38,331 bases of DNA, from positions 19,832-58,162 of the forward strand of contig JAFKLL010000029.1 in the NCBI GenBank assembly GCA_017304845.1. The letters are read 5' to 3'. Positions 22,439 to 30,495 of the stretch are shown piece after piece. The notes below the pieces were generated by a model, which had not been told where the DNA came from, ran no database searches, and worked only from the letters and a program-made list of their open reading frames with translations. This DNA is from Solirubrobacterales bacterium. Its GTDB lineage: Bacteria; Actinomycetota; Thermoleophilia; Solirubrobacterales; 70-9. The translations under genes and the position numbers were made by a program. The first letter of the stretch is position 1. Each line of letters begins with the position of its first letter.

Positions 22439-25087
22439 ATGCCGTCCGAACTCCTCGAACGCTTCATTCTCGACCCGATCTCCGAAGGCGGCGTCAGCCC
22501 GTTGGAAGTCACGGGCGGCATGGTGCCCGACCCAGACGGCCACGGAATCGGTCTGCTCGAGATCGCGTTCCCCCGCCCCGAGACCCAACGTCAGTGGGCC
22601 GGCTCTCGCGACACGGAAGGAGAACGTCCGGCGACCAAGCCCCGGTATATGAACCGCAAGATCCCGGTCACTGTCTGGGGCTTCGAGGGGCTCGGGATCG
22701 GCCCGGCCACGAACCTGGTCACGAACCCGAGCTTCGAGACCGGAACGTCCGGCTGGGCCACCACCGGCGGCGCGCTCGTCTCCGGTGGCACCCTGACCCA
22801 GGCGCAGCAAGGGTACGCCGGCGAATTCGCAGGCAACCTCGTCGCGAGCGCGGCGGATCGCGGGGCCGGCACCAACGCGACCCTCGCGTCAGGGACCGCC
22901 TACACGCTCAGGTTCGCGGCCAGGAAAATCACCGGGTCGGTTGCCTCCCTGGCAGTGGCTCGGGCCACGACCGGGCTGGGAACGGTGTCCCTGTCATCAG
23001 ATTGGCAGATCTACGAGGTGGCGGTCCCGGCGACCACCGCCGGCGCCCACTTCTTCAATTGGCGGGCGAACGCGGCCGGTACCTTCCAAATCGACGCCGT
23101 TTGCTTGACCGCCGGCGCTGACTCGACCCCCTACTTCGACGGCGACACACCCGGGTGTTCATGGTCGGGCACCGCCCACGGCTCCACCGCGTCGAGGCGC
23201 GGTTCGGGATCGGACCTCAAGCGGTTCATCGACTGCATCTACGACCTCGAATCGAAGCTGGAAAAACTCGCGCGTGAGCGAGGAACCGCGAAGCGCTACA
23301 CACCCGACGGGACAGCCGTCGCGTTCGACGTTCTCGACGCAAGCTACCCCGCGGACTGGCAGCGCACCATCTCCCAGGGCCGGATGAAGTTCTCGTTCGA
23401 GCTGACCGCGAAGCCCTTCGGGCGGCTCGCCCCGATCGTGCTTTCGACCGTCAACAAGCCCTCGGCCACGTCAATCGCGACGGTCGACACCGGCTCTATC
23501 ACGGGCAACGCACCGGCGTTGGTGCGCGTGAAAGTGACCGACACCGGCACCGCGCAACGAAATCACCTGTTGATCGGTGCCGCGCAACGCAGCGACCCGG
23601 CCCTTCTCCTGGCGAAGACCAGGCAACTCCTCGGGGGAGCCCTGGCGAACTCACCAACCACCGCGGCAACAACCAACGGCGGCAGCACCAACGGGGTGGC
23701 GTCGATGGCGTTGAGCGCGGCGTGGCGACCGATCCTCAGCACAAACGACGCGAGCCCCGCCGCCTACCAGACTCACGAAGGGCCGCAACGAATTCTCGCC
23801 CGGGTGCTCCTGCCGGCATCGAACTCGGCCGCCGTGGATCTCAAGTTCGAGTGGTCGCAGGCCGACCTGTCCAGATGGTCAACTTCCGACCTCGCTGACG
23901 GAAGCCGCTATGTCACCGTTCCGGCGAACGCGCAAACCGGCATCTGGCGGTGGATCGACTTCGGCACGATCAACCTCCGCAAACCCCGCTCCGACGTTTG
24001 GCGAGACAGCGCCGGCTGGCGGTGGGAGGGGCGCCTGAGCGTCCGTTCGGCAAGCGGCAGTATCCAGGTCGACGCGATCGCAGCGGTTCCCGCCGGTCAG
24101 TTCCAGGCTGAGATGTTCGCGAACCCGCAGGCCCCCGAACCAAACGAGGCCGTGATCGGCCTCGGGATCGCGTCCGGGTCCGGCAGCCTTGCCGGGTCAG
24201 CCGCGACCGTAGGTGGAAACTGGTCCGAGATCGGTGGCGGCACCAGCTACCAGCGGTCCGGCGGCCGGATCTCGCGCACCGTCACCACCACCGATGCGGC
24301 TCCGAAGTTCGCGCGGCTCGGCGCCGCGGCACAGGGTCCGATCTGGTGTCAGATGGCACTCAGCCCCTACGCGGTCTGGCTGCCGGCCGATCCGACCTGG
24401 GAACTGCGCGGCGCGGTGGTCCGATACACGGACGCCTCGAACTACGTGTTCATCGGTCAGTCTTTCTCCCGGTCCGGATCACTCGACAGTCTCCGGTTCT
24501 CACGGTCCCTGTTCCTGATGGCGGTCAAGGCTGGCTCCACGATCATCAACGTGTCGCAGCCAGCCGACACGTACGGGCTGTCCGGCAGCGAAGGCGACGA
24601 CGCGGTCCTCACGTTCGGAATCGCGTCGAACGGTGCCGTGCTCGCCTCCCTCACCAACCCGGGATCGGGCACCTCCGCCGTGCTCGGGTACCCCGCAAAT
24701 GCGGATCTGTCGTCCGGGACGTTGTCTTCAGGCGGGTTCGGGGCCGCAAGCCAGTTCCTTGCCGCGGGCTCCGGCAGCCGCGGAGAATGGGGCAGCGTCG
24801 AGTTCCGGTCAATGGCGAACGTGCCGATCGATGATGCCGTGATCTTCCCTGGCCGGGCCGCGATCCTCAGCCACGACAACGCGCTCAGGTACAACGCCGC
24901 CGGCGACAGTCTCGGCGAGATCGGCCGCTACCAAGGTGACCGCCTCCTCCTGCCCCCGGGCGCGTCCAGCCGGATCGTCGTACTCGACGGCCGGGTCCCC
25001 CCAGGCTCCGCGGACAACAACCTCGACATCTGCTCGATCGACGTGTCCGTGATTCCACGAGTGGTCGACATGCCGGAGCCCGCGTGA
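22439..25087 (+). CDS. Distal tail protein with carbohydrate-binding-like insert
   Basis: An 882-residue protein starting at the base after the tape measure stop. The N-terminal part (FILDPISEGGVSPLEVTGG, RKIPVTVWGFE) resembles distal tail or Dit-like proteins. Residues about 90-245 begin NLVTNPSFETGTSGW and contain YTLRFAARKITG and FQIDAVCLTAGAD, the pattern of CBM4/9-like jelly-roll modules. A second similar region may lie around residues 440-560 (SSAVDLKFEWSQ-like). Late residues again look jelly-roll-like (SNYVFIGQSFSRSG). The protein probably sits at the tail tip and may bind cell-wall glycans. Confidence 0.75.
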   Translation: MPSELLERFILDPISEGGVSPLEVTGGMVPDPDGHGIGLLEIAFPRPETQRQWAGSRDTEGERPATKPRYMNRKIPVTVWGFEGLGIGPATNLVTNPSFETGTSGWATTGGALVSGGTLTQAQQGYAGEFAGNLVASAADRGAGTNATLASGTAYTLRFAARKITGSVASLAVARATTGLGTVSLSSDWQIYEVAVPATTAGAHFFNWRANAAGTFQIDAVCLTAGADSTPYFDGDTPGCSWSGTAHGSTASRRGSGSDLKRFIDCIYDLESKLEKLARERGTAKRYTPDGTAVAFDVLDASYPADWQRTISQGRMKFSFELTAKPFGRLAPIVLSTVNKPSATSIATVDTGSITGNAPALVRVKVTDTGTAQRNHLLIGAAQRSDPALLLAKTRQLLGGALANSPTTAATTNGGSTNGVASMALSAAWRPILSTNDASPAAYQTHEGPQRILARVLLPASNSAAVDLKFEWSQADLSRWSTSDLADGSRYVTVPANAQTGIWRWIDFGTINLRKPRSDVWRDSAGWRWEGRLSVRSASGSIQVDAIAAVPAGQFQAEMFANPQAPEPNEAVIGLGIASGSGSLAGSAATVGGNWSEIGGGTSYQRSGGRISRTVTTTDAAPKFARLGAAAQGPIWCQMALSPYAVWLPADPTWELRGAVVRYTDASNYVFIGQSFSRSGSLDSLRFSRSLFLMAVKAGSTIINVSQPADTYGLSGSEGDDAVLTFGIASNGAVLASLTNPGSGTSAVLGYPANADLSSGTLSSGGFGAASQFLAAGSGSRGEWGSVEFRSMANVPIDDAVIFPGRAAILSHDNALRYNAAGDSLGEIGRYQGDRLLLPPGASSRIVVLDGRVPPGSADNNLDICSIDVSVIPRVVDMPEPA

Positions 25088-26670
25088 GCAGCCGCCTGAC
25101 CGCCACCCTTAAACGGGTCGACGGCCGGGTGATCCCGATCGGCCCGGCCGAACCGGCGGATTCCGTTGGGATGGACGCAAGCCTGCAAGGCACAATGCCA
25201 GGCGGGCAAACCACGGCGACACTCACGGTCGCACGCGACCCCCGCCTCAGAGACATCGACCCGTTCGACGAGCTCGTGATTCGTGACGTTGGCGGCACCG
25301 AGGTTTGGTCCGGTTACGGCGTCGAGTATCCGGCCCGGGACGGTGAGGGACCGTCGGTTGAGATCAGCGCGACCGGCTGGTCCGGGTATCTCAAGGACAA
25401 TCCGCCGCCGCCCCTGATCGCGGTGGATCGGAAGTTCGACTCGTGGCAGCCACCACCGTTGGTTCGCAAGGCCGCCGCCGGCACGAGCGTTACCTGGGAC
25501 AAGGCATACACCGCCAGCGCAGAAGGTGGCCTCGAATGGACGGGGGCGTCGGGTGCGCAGATCGCCGGGTTCTCGATCGCCGAGCTGTACTACGCCGCCT
25601 CGGCCGGGGCGAAGATCAGCCGGGTCGACTACCGCGGCACCGCCGCCAACACCGCCAACACCGTCGCCCCCGGCGTCTACTACTCGAACGCCGAGGACAT
25701 GGCCGGCGCCACGAGCGTCGCACAGACCCTCGACAACACCATCCGAACCGCGAGCATACCCACCGCGAGCCGGTACCTGGCGATGCAAGTCCTCGCGTCC
25801 TCTACCCACACGCCGGCTGCGGGATCGGCATTCAACCGCCGCATCGACATGATCGCCGTCTACGGCGACCACGGCATCCCGCTCTACCCGATCGGGGACG
25901 GCACACAGGGCGTGCTCGCGAGCGACGTGGTCAACTGGGGTCTTACCCAGGCATGTCCGCTTCTCACGCCGGAGATCAGCTCCACATCGTTCGTGATTCC
26001 GCACCTGGTCGAAACGGACCTCGAGGACATGGAGGCGCTCGTCATGGTCGCCAACGCAACCGAGCTCTACGACTGGGGGTGCTTCGGCAAGCGATTCGTG
26101 TTTCGGCCTGCGGGGACCGGACGAACCTGGGTCGTGAGATCCTCCGACCCCGGGGTCAGTCTCACCGATGCGGGCGAGCAAGGGGACGACACTTACACCA
26201 GATGCATCGTGAGCTTCGGCGATCCGGGCGGCAAGTCAGTCAAGGTCGGATACCCCGGGTCCGGGGCCGACGTTGAAACCGCCGCTTTGGTCGACACATC
26301 ATCCAACGTGCTCACGCAACGCGGCCGGCCCCGAACACTGAAGCTCTCCCTCACCGCCACGTCAACGGTGGCCCGGGCGATCCAGGCCGGTCAGGTCGCC
26401 CTGCGAGAGAAAGCACGGGTCAATCAGCGCGGGGACGCGGTCCTGACCGGCGAGGCCCAAGACACGGCCGGGGTGTGGCGAAACGTCTGCCAAGTCCAGT
26501 CCGGAGACCAGATCATCTTCGCGGACCGCGGCTGGATTCCCCGCCGAATCGTCGACAACACCTACGCCGAGAACACCGACAGCCAGGCCGTGTCGCTCGA
26601 CTCGACCCCGGCGAAGCTCGACGCCATCCTCGAGCGAATGGGCGTCATCAACGAAGGGAACAACCTGTGA
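25084..26670 (+). CDS. Minor tail/baseplate hub-like protein
   Basis: A 528-residue protein on a GTG start overlapping the previous stop. The N-terminal part (LTVARDPRLRDIDPFDELVI, then SGYGVEYPARDGEGPSVEIS) is the pattern of hub proteins that follow the distal tail protein in actinophages. Residues about 115-260 form a Ser/Thr/Ala-rich insert with beta pattern, and the C-terminal half (LARMV-like MVANATELYDWGCFGKRFVF, then DRGWIPRRIVDNTYAE) returns to the hub pattern. It likely forms the tail tip with the 882-residue protein. Confidence 0.72.
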   Translation: MSSRLTATLKRVDGRVIPIGPAEPADSVGMDASLQGTMPGGQTTATLTVARDPRLRDIDPFDELVIRDVGGTEVWSGYGVEYPARDGEGPSVEISATGWSGYLKDNPPPPLIAVDRKFDSWQPPPLVRKAAAGTSVTWDKAYTASAEGGLEWTGASGAQIAGFSIAELYYAASAGAKISRVDYRGTAANTANTVAPGVYYSNAEDMAGATSVAQTLDNTIRTASIPTASRYLAMQVLASSTHTPAAGSAFNRRIDMIAVYGDHGIPLYPIGDGTQGVLASDVVNWGLTQACPLLTPEISSTSFVIPHLVETDLEDMEALVMVANATELYDWGCFGKRFVFRPAGTGRTWVVRSSDPGVSLTDAGEQGDDTYTRCIVSFGDPGGKSVKVGYPGSGADVETAALVDTSSNVLTQRGRPRTLKLSLTATSTVARAIQAGQVALREKARVNQRGDAVLTGEAQDTAGVWRNVCQVQSGDQIIFADRGWIPRRIVDNTYAENTDSQAVSLDSTPAKLDAILERMGVINEGNNL

Positions 26671-26852
26671 TCTACGCTGTGATCGAAACCGTCCAGCAGG
26701 CCAGCGGCACCGGCTACGCCCTAGTCGCCACGGCAGAGGCCGAGACCGCTGAGGACGCAGTGCTCGCCGTTGGCCGGCTGGGACGCTTCCGGGCGTTCCC
26801 GCTCGACGGACCGGAGATCGTCGTGAAGCCCTCGATCGACGGCGAGCAATGA
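26667..26852 (+). CDS. Small hypothetical tail-region protein
   Basis: A 61-residue protein starting on GTG overlapping the previous stop. VIYAVIETVQQASGTGYALV and ETAEDAVLAVGRLGRFRAFP suggest a small beta-alpha-beta unit. I do not recognise a family. It ends four bases into the next gene (ATGA), so it is translated with it. Confidence 0.6.
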   Translation: MIYAVIETVQQASGTGYALVATAEAETAEDAVLAVGRLGRFRAFPLDGPEIVVKPSIDGEQ

Positions 26853-27130
26853 CCCCCGAGGTCTTGGCCGCCCGTCTCGACAGCGTCGACCAGAAACTCG
26901 ACGCCGTCCACGTCAGTCTCAAGGACGATGTCGAAGCCGCCCGTCTCGAACTCCGAGAAGACATCGGGCAAGTGCGCGACCTCGCCAGTGCCACGAACGG
27001 ACGGGTGCGGAAGCTCGAAATCTGGCAGGCCAGGATGCAGGGTGGCCTCGCTGTTTCCCAGATCGCTGTGCCGGCTGTGACCGGCGTCGTTTCCGGCGTC
27101 GTGGTGCTGCTCGCCGGACGCATTCTCTAA
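26849..27130 (+). CDS. Coiled coil with C-terminal membrane segment (XhlA/holin-associated-like)
   Basis: A 93-residue protein. Residues 1-65 are a charged coiled coil (ARLDSVDQKLDAVHVSLKDD, RLELREDIGQVRDLA). Residues about 70-91 form one hydrophobic helix (AVPAVTGVVSGVVVLLAG). This coil-plus-anchor layout resembles small XhlA-like proteins found in lysis cassettes. It lies directly before the endolysin and holin. A holin or anti-holin role is inferred. Confidence 0.65.
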   Translation: MTPEVLAARLDSVDQKLDAVHVSLKDDVEAARLELREDIGQVRDLASATNGRVRKLEIWQARMQGGLAVSQIAVPAVTGVVSGVVVLLAGRIL

Positions 27131-27165
27131 CCGCCCGCAAGGGCCCACATAGAAGGGAGGCACCG

Positions 27166-28005
27166 TTGGGTGCCATCAAGAAAGCTCTCGCTCGGCTGGG
27201 CGAGAAGCTGTCCATGAACCGGACCAAGCTCCGGTATGCCCGGAAGCGCCGGAAGTACACGAACCGACGGGCCATCGCGAACCATGACAAGGCTCTCCGT
27301 TACCGGGCCGCTGCCGATGTTGCTCGAGCGAATGATCGACCACGCCGAGCCGCGAAACGCGACCGGGTCGCGCAGCGCTGCTCGGGTCGCGCCCAGGACT
27401 TCAGCGAGAAGTCGCAGTGGTGGGTCGGCCAGATCAAGATGCGCATCCGCAAGATCGAGCATCTCGAAAAGTCGGTTGCCGAGAAACAAGCCGAAGCCGA
27501 AGCCTGGCGGAAGAAACACAAGGTCAAGGTCGATGGCAACAAGGTCACTGGCGGCACCCGTCGTCAGCGCCTCAAGGTCGCCCAGAAAACCGCTGTCGCG
27601 AACTGCGCGAGCGGGAAGCAGAACAACTACTACTCAATGCACGGCGGCCCTCGCGACTACCAGCACACGCTTGAGGGCTACGCGTACGGTCGAATCTGGG
27701 ACTGCTCCACCTATGGGGACGGCCTGTACCTCGTTTGCGGTCTCGAAGCGCCGTCCGGGCCGAACACACCAACAGCCGGCGGCTACACCGGCACGCAGGG
27801 CGCGAACGGCCGAATCGTCAAGGAAGCCGACGCCAAGTGCGGGGATCTCGTGCTCTACGGCCCGTACCCGCACCACCACGTCGAGATCGTGGACGACCCC
27901 GACCGGAAGACCACGACCGGCCACGGATCGGCCCCGATCGACGCCGGCATCTTCGACCTGTTCGGAGACGGCGACTACGTCATCCGCCGGTACCTGAACG
28001 ACTGA
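27166..28005 (+). CDS. Endolysin, NlpC/P60-type cysteine peptidase
   Basis: A 279-residue protein on a TTG start with a strong GAAGGGAGG site five bases upstream. The N-terminal 125 residues are very basic, with a predicted coiled coil (RKIEHLEKSVAEKQAEAEAW). The C-terminal domain has the nucleophile Cys180 in IWDCSTYGDGLY, the following KCGDLVLYG strand and His236-238 in PHHHVEIVDD, the Cys/His arrangement of NlpC/P60-like peptidases. It would cut peptide cross-links in the wall at lysis. The basic coil may anchor it to the wall. It sits next to the holin. Confidence 0.82.
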   Translation: MGAIKKALARLGEKLSMNRTKLRYARKRRKYTNRRAIANHDKALRYRAAADVARANDRPRRAAKRDRVAQRCSGRAQDFSEKSQWWVGQIKMRIRKIEHLEKSVAEKQAEAEAWRKKHKVKVDGNKVTGGTRRQRLKVAQKTAVANCASGKQNNYYSMHGGPRDYQHTLEGYAYGRIWDCSTYGDGLYLVCGLEAPSGPNTPTAGGYTGTQGANGRIVKEADAKCGDLVLYGPYPHHHVEIVDDPDRKTTTGHGSAPIDAGIFDLFGDGDYVIRRYLND

Positions 28006-28016
28006 AAGGAAACCCC

Positions 28017-28382
28017 ATGACCCCCTACACGGAACACAAGGTAGGAATCAACACCGCGGTCGCCGGCCTGGCCGCTTTGCTGCTCACGAAGGCCGGGGTG
28101 GACGTGCCGAACGGCGTGATCGTCGCCGCGGTCGGGCTGGTTGGGCTCGTCACCGCGTACTTCTCGCCGGGCTGGGCCGACAAGGTCGGGTTGCGCGCAT
28201 ACCCGGCAGGGTTCACGGCCGCCACCACCACCGTGCTTGCCTGGTTCCTCCCGGCGGTCGGGGTGAACGAGTTCACGCAGGCGGACCTGGTCACGATCGT
28301 TGGTGCGTTCACCCTGATCGTTGGGCTGTTGACCCCGGCCTCCGACGATCCTCCTCTCGACCGGGAACGGGTCGGGGCGTGA
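28017..28382 (+). CDS. Holin
   Basis: A 121-residue protein starting at ATG 28017 with a GAAAGGA site. Three hydrophobic helices are visible: TAVAGLAALLLTKAG, VIVAAVGLVGLVTAYFS, and FTAATTTVLAWFLPAV or LVTIVGAFTLIVGLL (a possible fourth). The tail is charged (DDPPLDRERVG). Holins permeabilise the membrane at lysis time. Size, hydrophobic pattern and position after the endolysin support the call. Confidence 0.82.
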   Translation: MTPYTEHKVGINTAVAGLAALLLTKAGVDVPNGVIVAAVGLVGLVTAYFSPGWADKVGLRAYPAGFTAATTTVLAWFLPAVGVNEFTQADLVTIVGAFTLIVGLLTPASDDPPLDRERVGA

Positions 28383-28597
28383 AGCGATGTGCCTGCGGGT
28401 GCGGTGCCTCCCTTGAGGGGAAACGAGCCGACGCGAAGTGGGCAACCACGACGTGTTCGGCCCGTGCCACCGAGCGACGCGCTCAGGACGCCCCGGAGCG
28501 GTTCCAGCCGGGACGGTTCTGGGAACGCATCGGAGCGATCAGAGAGCGCGGAGAGTCGCTCGTATCCCCGGTGCGCGAAGTGTGGCCGACCGGCTAG
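28379..28597 (+). CDS. Small zinc-finger-like protein, probably interrupted by a frame change
   Basis: A 72-residue reading on a GTG start overlapping the holin stop. The N-terminus CACGCGASLEGKRADAKWA, then TTCSARA, looks like a Cys-rich finger of a small phage protein family. The reading stops at 28597. In the +1 frame, the following DNA up to 28655 encodes YPRCAKCGRPARPGTC and ICVPCF, a second zinc-ribbon-like unit, so the intact protein may run on through a frameshift near 28550. The true 3' end is uncertain. Confidence 0.6.
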   Translation: MKRCACGCGASLEGKRADAKWATTTCSARATERRAQDAPERFQPGRFWERIGAIRERGESLVSPVREVWPTG

Positions 28598-28682
28598 GCC
28601 CGGCACCTGCGAGTTCCGGGAGCCGATCTGCGTGCCGTGCTTCCTGGACACATAGACCTCGGGCCAGCTGACCCCCGTGGAT

Positions 28683-28715
28683 AGCCCTCGTCACTTCGGT
28701 GGCGGGGGCTTTTTC
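28683..28715 (+). terminator. Intrinsic terminator at the end of the late operon
   Basis: AGCCCTCGTCAC (28683-28694) pairs over 12 positions (with two G-T wobbles) with GTGGCGGGGGCT (28699-28710) around a TTCG tetraloop, followed by TTTTTCT. It lies between the last late gene and the leftward HTH gene and should end rightward transcription. Confidence 0.88.
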
Positions 28716-28735
28716 TATGGTCGCGCGAGAACGGG

Positions 28736-29023
28736 TCAGTGAGTCTCGAAGCCGGTCCCGTCGAGACGGACCGACAGCGACACCCCATTCGTCGTTCGGC
28801 CAGCCACCGACTGGTGACGCTTGGCCTGGTAGATCGCCATCTCCCACACATGCTCGGTTCGGTTGCCGGTCAGGGCAGCGTAGGTGGCGACGATCACGTC
28901 AAGCCGTCCGGAGGGCGGGGCGGATTCGCCGGCCTCCCAGTTCTCGATCTCGCGTTCGTTGACGGGGAACGGCAGACGTTTCACGATTGCGCTGACCTCG
29001 ACGTTCTTGCCGCGGCGGGCCAT
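28736..29023 (-). CDS. Small HTH-like protein
   Basis: A 95-residue protein. The ATG at 29023 begins MARRGKNVEVSAIVKRL; the frame is open further upstream but that part is not protein-like. FPVNEREIENWEAGESAPPS followed by RLDVIVATYAALTGN is the end of an XRE-type helix-turn-helix (the 'NWE-x-GE-x-x-P' segment after the recognition helix). The C-terminal part, TEHVWEMAIYQAKRHQ, is helical. It is transcribed with the secreted protein and repressor. A regulatory role in lysogeny is inferred. Confidence 0.6.
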   Translation of the reverse strand: MARRGKNVEVSAIVKRLPFPVNEREIENWEAGESAPPSGRLDVIVATYAALTGNRTEHVWEMAIYQAKRHQSVAGRTTNGVSLSVRLDGTGFETH

Positions 29024-29109
29024 GCCGCAAACACCGAGAAGGGCCGGGATGACGCAGGGCTGGCCGGGAAACGACCGGGTGAACGCGGGACCGAAATCGT
29101 GGCCGCGGG

Positions 29110-29772
29110 TCACTTCCTCACCAGCACGACTGCGCGATGGTACTTGTGCTTGAAGCGCCACCTGGCAGAGCAGCGGAAGCCGTTCGACTGCGGCCGGCAG
29201 GTGATCCGCCGGCGGGAGCCTTGCCGCCAGACCCGGCCGTACTTGGCCGCGATCTTCGATCGGGCGATCCTCGCGGCCTTCGCCCGCGTGAGCGCCGGCG
29301 CTGCCTCAGTCATCACCCGCGATCCAAGCGCGCCAGCGGTCTCCTCGACTATCGTCGGACAAGATGACGGCGGGTTATCGAACTCGCAGAAGATATCTCG
29401 TGCCTCCGACTTGTAGGTGACGACCATGCAGGCCTTCTGACCGTGGACACCGCGCATGATCGATGCATCCTCGACCGAGAAGGTGAAAGTGCCCGGCTCG
29501 TACCTAGTGGGTCCTACCCATACGATCGCCCGGTTGGTGCTGCCATAGAGCAAAGCTGGCTCGCAGTCCACGCCAGACGCAGGGATGGCGAGCAGAACGG
29601 GCTGCCATTCGCAGGCCTTGGGCGTGCAACTGTCCCATGTGATTGAGCCCGAGAACGATCCGGTCGTCCAGTCCTGATTCGCCTCGGCTCGGTCGAACCA
29701 CGCGACATTTGCGCTCGCCGCGCCCGGAGTTCCCAGGAGGATCAGCGCACCTATCAAGATGAGTCTCTTCAT
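29110..29772 (-). CDS. Secreted protein, probable lysogenic-conversion moron
   Basis: A 220-residue protein starting at ATG 29772 with an AGAGGA site. The N-terminus MKRLILIGALILLGTPGAAS is a clear signal peptide. The mature part has six or more cysteines (WDSCTPKACEWQP, SGVDCEP, KACMVV, FCEF, SCPT), consistent with disulfides, and a basic C-terminal domain (RIARSKIAAKYGRVW, CRPQSNGFRCSARW, YHRAVVLV) like that of host secreted proteins. It lies in the leftward prophage operon with the repressor, so it is probably expressed in the lysogen. I recognise no function. Confidence 0.75.
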   Translation of the reverse strand: MKRLILIGALILLGTPGAASANVAWFDRAEANQDWTTGSFSGSITWDSCTPKACEWQPVLLAIPASGVDCEPALLYGSTNRAIVWVGPTRYEPGTFTFSVEDASIMRGVHGQKACMVVTYKSEARDIFCEFDNPPSSCPTIVEETAGALGSRVMTEAAPALTRAKAARIARSKIAAKYGRVWRQGSRRRITCRPQSNGFRCSARWRFKHKYHRAVVLVRK

Positions 29773-29979
29773 GGATTCCTCTCGTTTGCAGGGGATTCGA
29801 TGGGCGTCAATTTTGCCGCCGATCACGGACGTATGTTCGTGTGCAGGTGGTCAGTTTGGACGCTGGCCATCGGGTCGGAGGGCGGTTGACGGGCGCCCCT
29901 GCCCGAAGGGAGTTGTCGATGCTCACCGAATCCGACGTGACCCTCGCCGAGGAAGCCGCGAGCTTCTTTCAGGAGCGGA
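29773..29979. other. Gap between repressor and secreted moron with a possible gene remnant
   Basis: These 207 bases hold the upstream region of the moron gene. On the plus strand an ATG at 29919 has a good AAGGGAG site, and its first 20 codons (MLTESDVTLAEEAASFFQER) look protein-like before the frame runs antisense into the repressor. I read it as a possible truncated gene, not an intact one. A TTGACG element on the minus strand near 29800 could be a -35 box, but no good -10 matches it. Confidence 0.35.
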
Positions 29980-30417
29980 TCAGCCACGCTTCTGATCCTC
30001 GTCTTCGCCAGGCTCTTCGTCTAGGGGCGGCTCGTTGGTGTCGAGTTGCTCGAGCAGGAGGTCTATCGCTGAGGCGTCTACCAGATCAGCCTCGACAAGA
30101 ACGTCTAGCAGTCCCCGAAGACGACGGTCCACGCGATTTACGTCTCGTCTCAGGCTGACAAGCTCGGCCAGGTCACCTAGATCGTCTAGGCCGATCATCG
30201 CCAGGTCGCCGGTGGCGGCGGCTATGGGGGCGAGACTTGAGAACCAGAGCTCGGGTGTGTCGCCAAGGGTCGACTCGTCACCGGATTCGATGTTCCCGAT
30301 CCGCTTCCGGGTTGTGCCCAGCTCCTTGGCCAGGTCGTCCTGGGTGTAGCCGGCATTTAGCCGTGCTCGCTTTGCGGCGATGCCGACTTCCTCTGCGGTT
30401 GCGAACGGCGTTCTCAT
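29980..30417 (-). CDS. XRE-family phage repressor
   Basis: A 145-residue protein starting at ATG 30417. Residues about 10-55 form the helix-turn-helix: EVGIAAKRARLNAGYTQDDL, AKELGTTRKRIGNIESGDES. The C-terminal part is helical and acidic (LLDVLVEADLVDASAIDLLLE) with no S24 peptidase motif, so it is not a self-cleaving CI type. The divergent arrangement with two small HTH genes, and the shared operator-like region, point to the immunity repressor. The tail EEPGEDEDQKRG is probably unstructured. Confidence 0.8.
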   Translation of the reverse strand: MRTPFATAEEVGIAAKRARLNAGYTQDDLAKELGTTRKRIGNIESGDESTLGDTPELWFSSLAPIAAATGDLAMIGLDDLGDLAELVSLRRDVNRVDRRLRGLLDVLVEADLVDASAIDLLLEQLDTNEPPLDEEPGEDEDQKRG

Positions 30418-30495
30418 GGGGAAAACATACGTCCCACGGTGTCCCATGGTGGGGAGCCCTGACACCATATGCGCTGTTGTGGTACAGTCTGGGCT
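30418..30495. promoter_or_regulatory. Divergent immunity promoter/operator region
   Basis: Rightward promoter: CTGACA (30459-30464), an 18-base spacer, then TACAGT (30483-30488); the start would fall at about the ATG at 30496, giving a leaderless mRNA. Leftward -10 candidate: TATGTT on the minus strand, about six bases before the repressor ATG. Operator candidates: tandem GTCCCACGGT and GTCCCATGGT (30431-30450), and the inverted pair GGTGTC (30438-30443) with GACACC (30461-30466). Spacing fits mutual repression, but binding is inferred. Confidence 0.6.
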
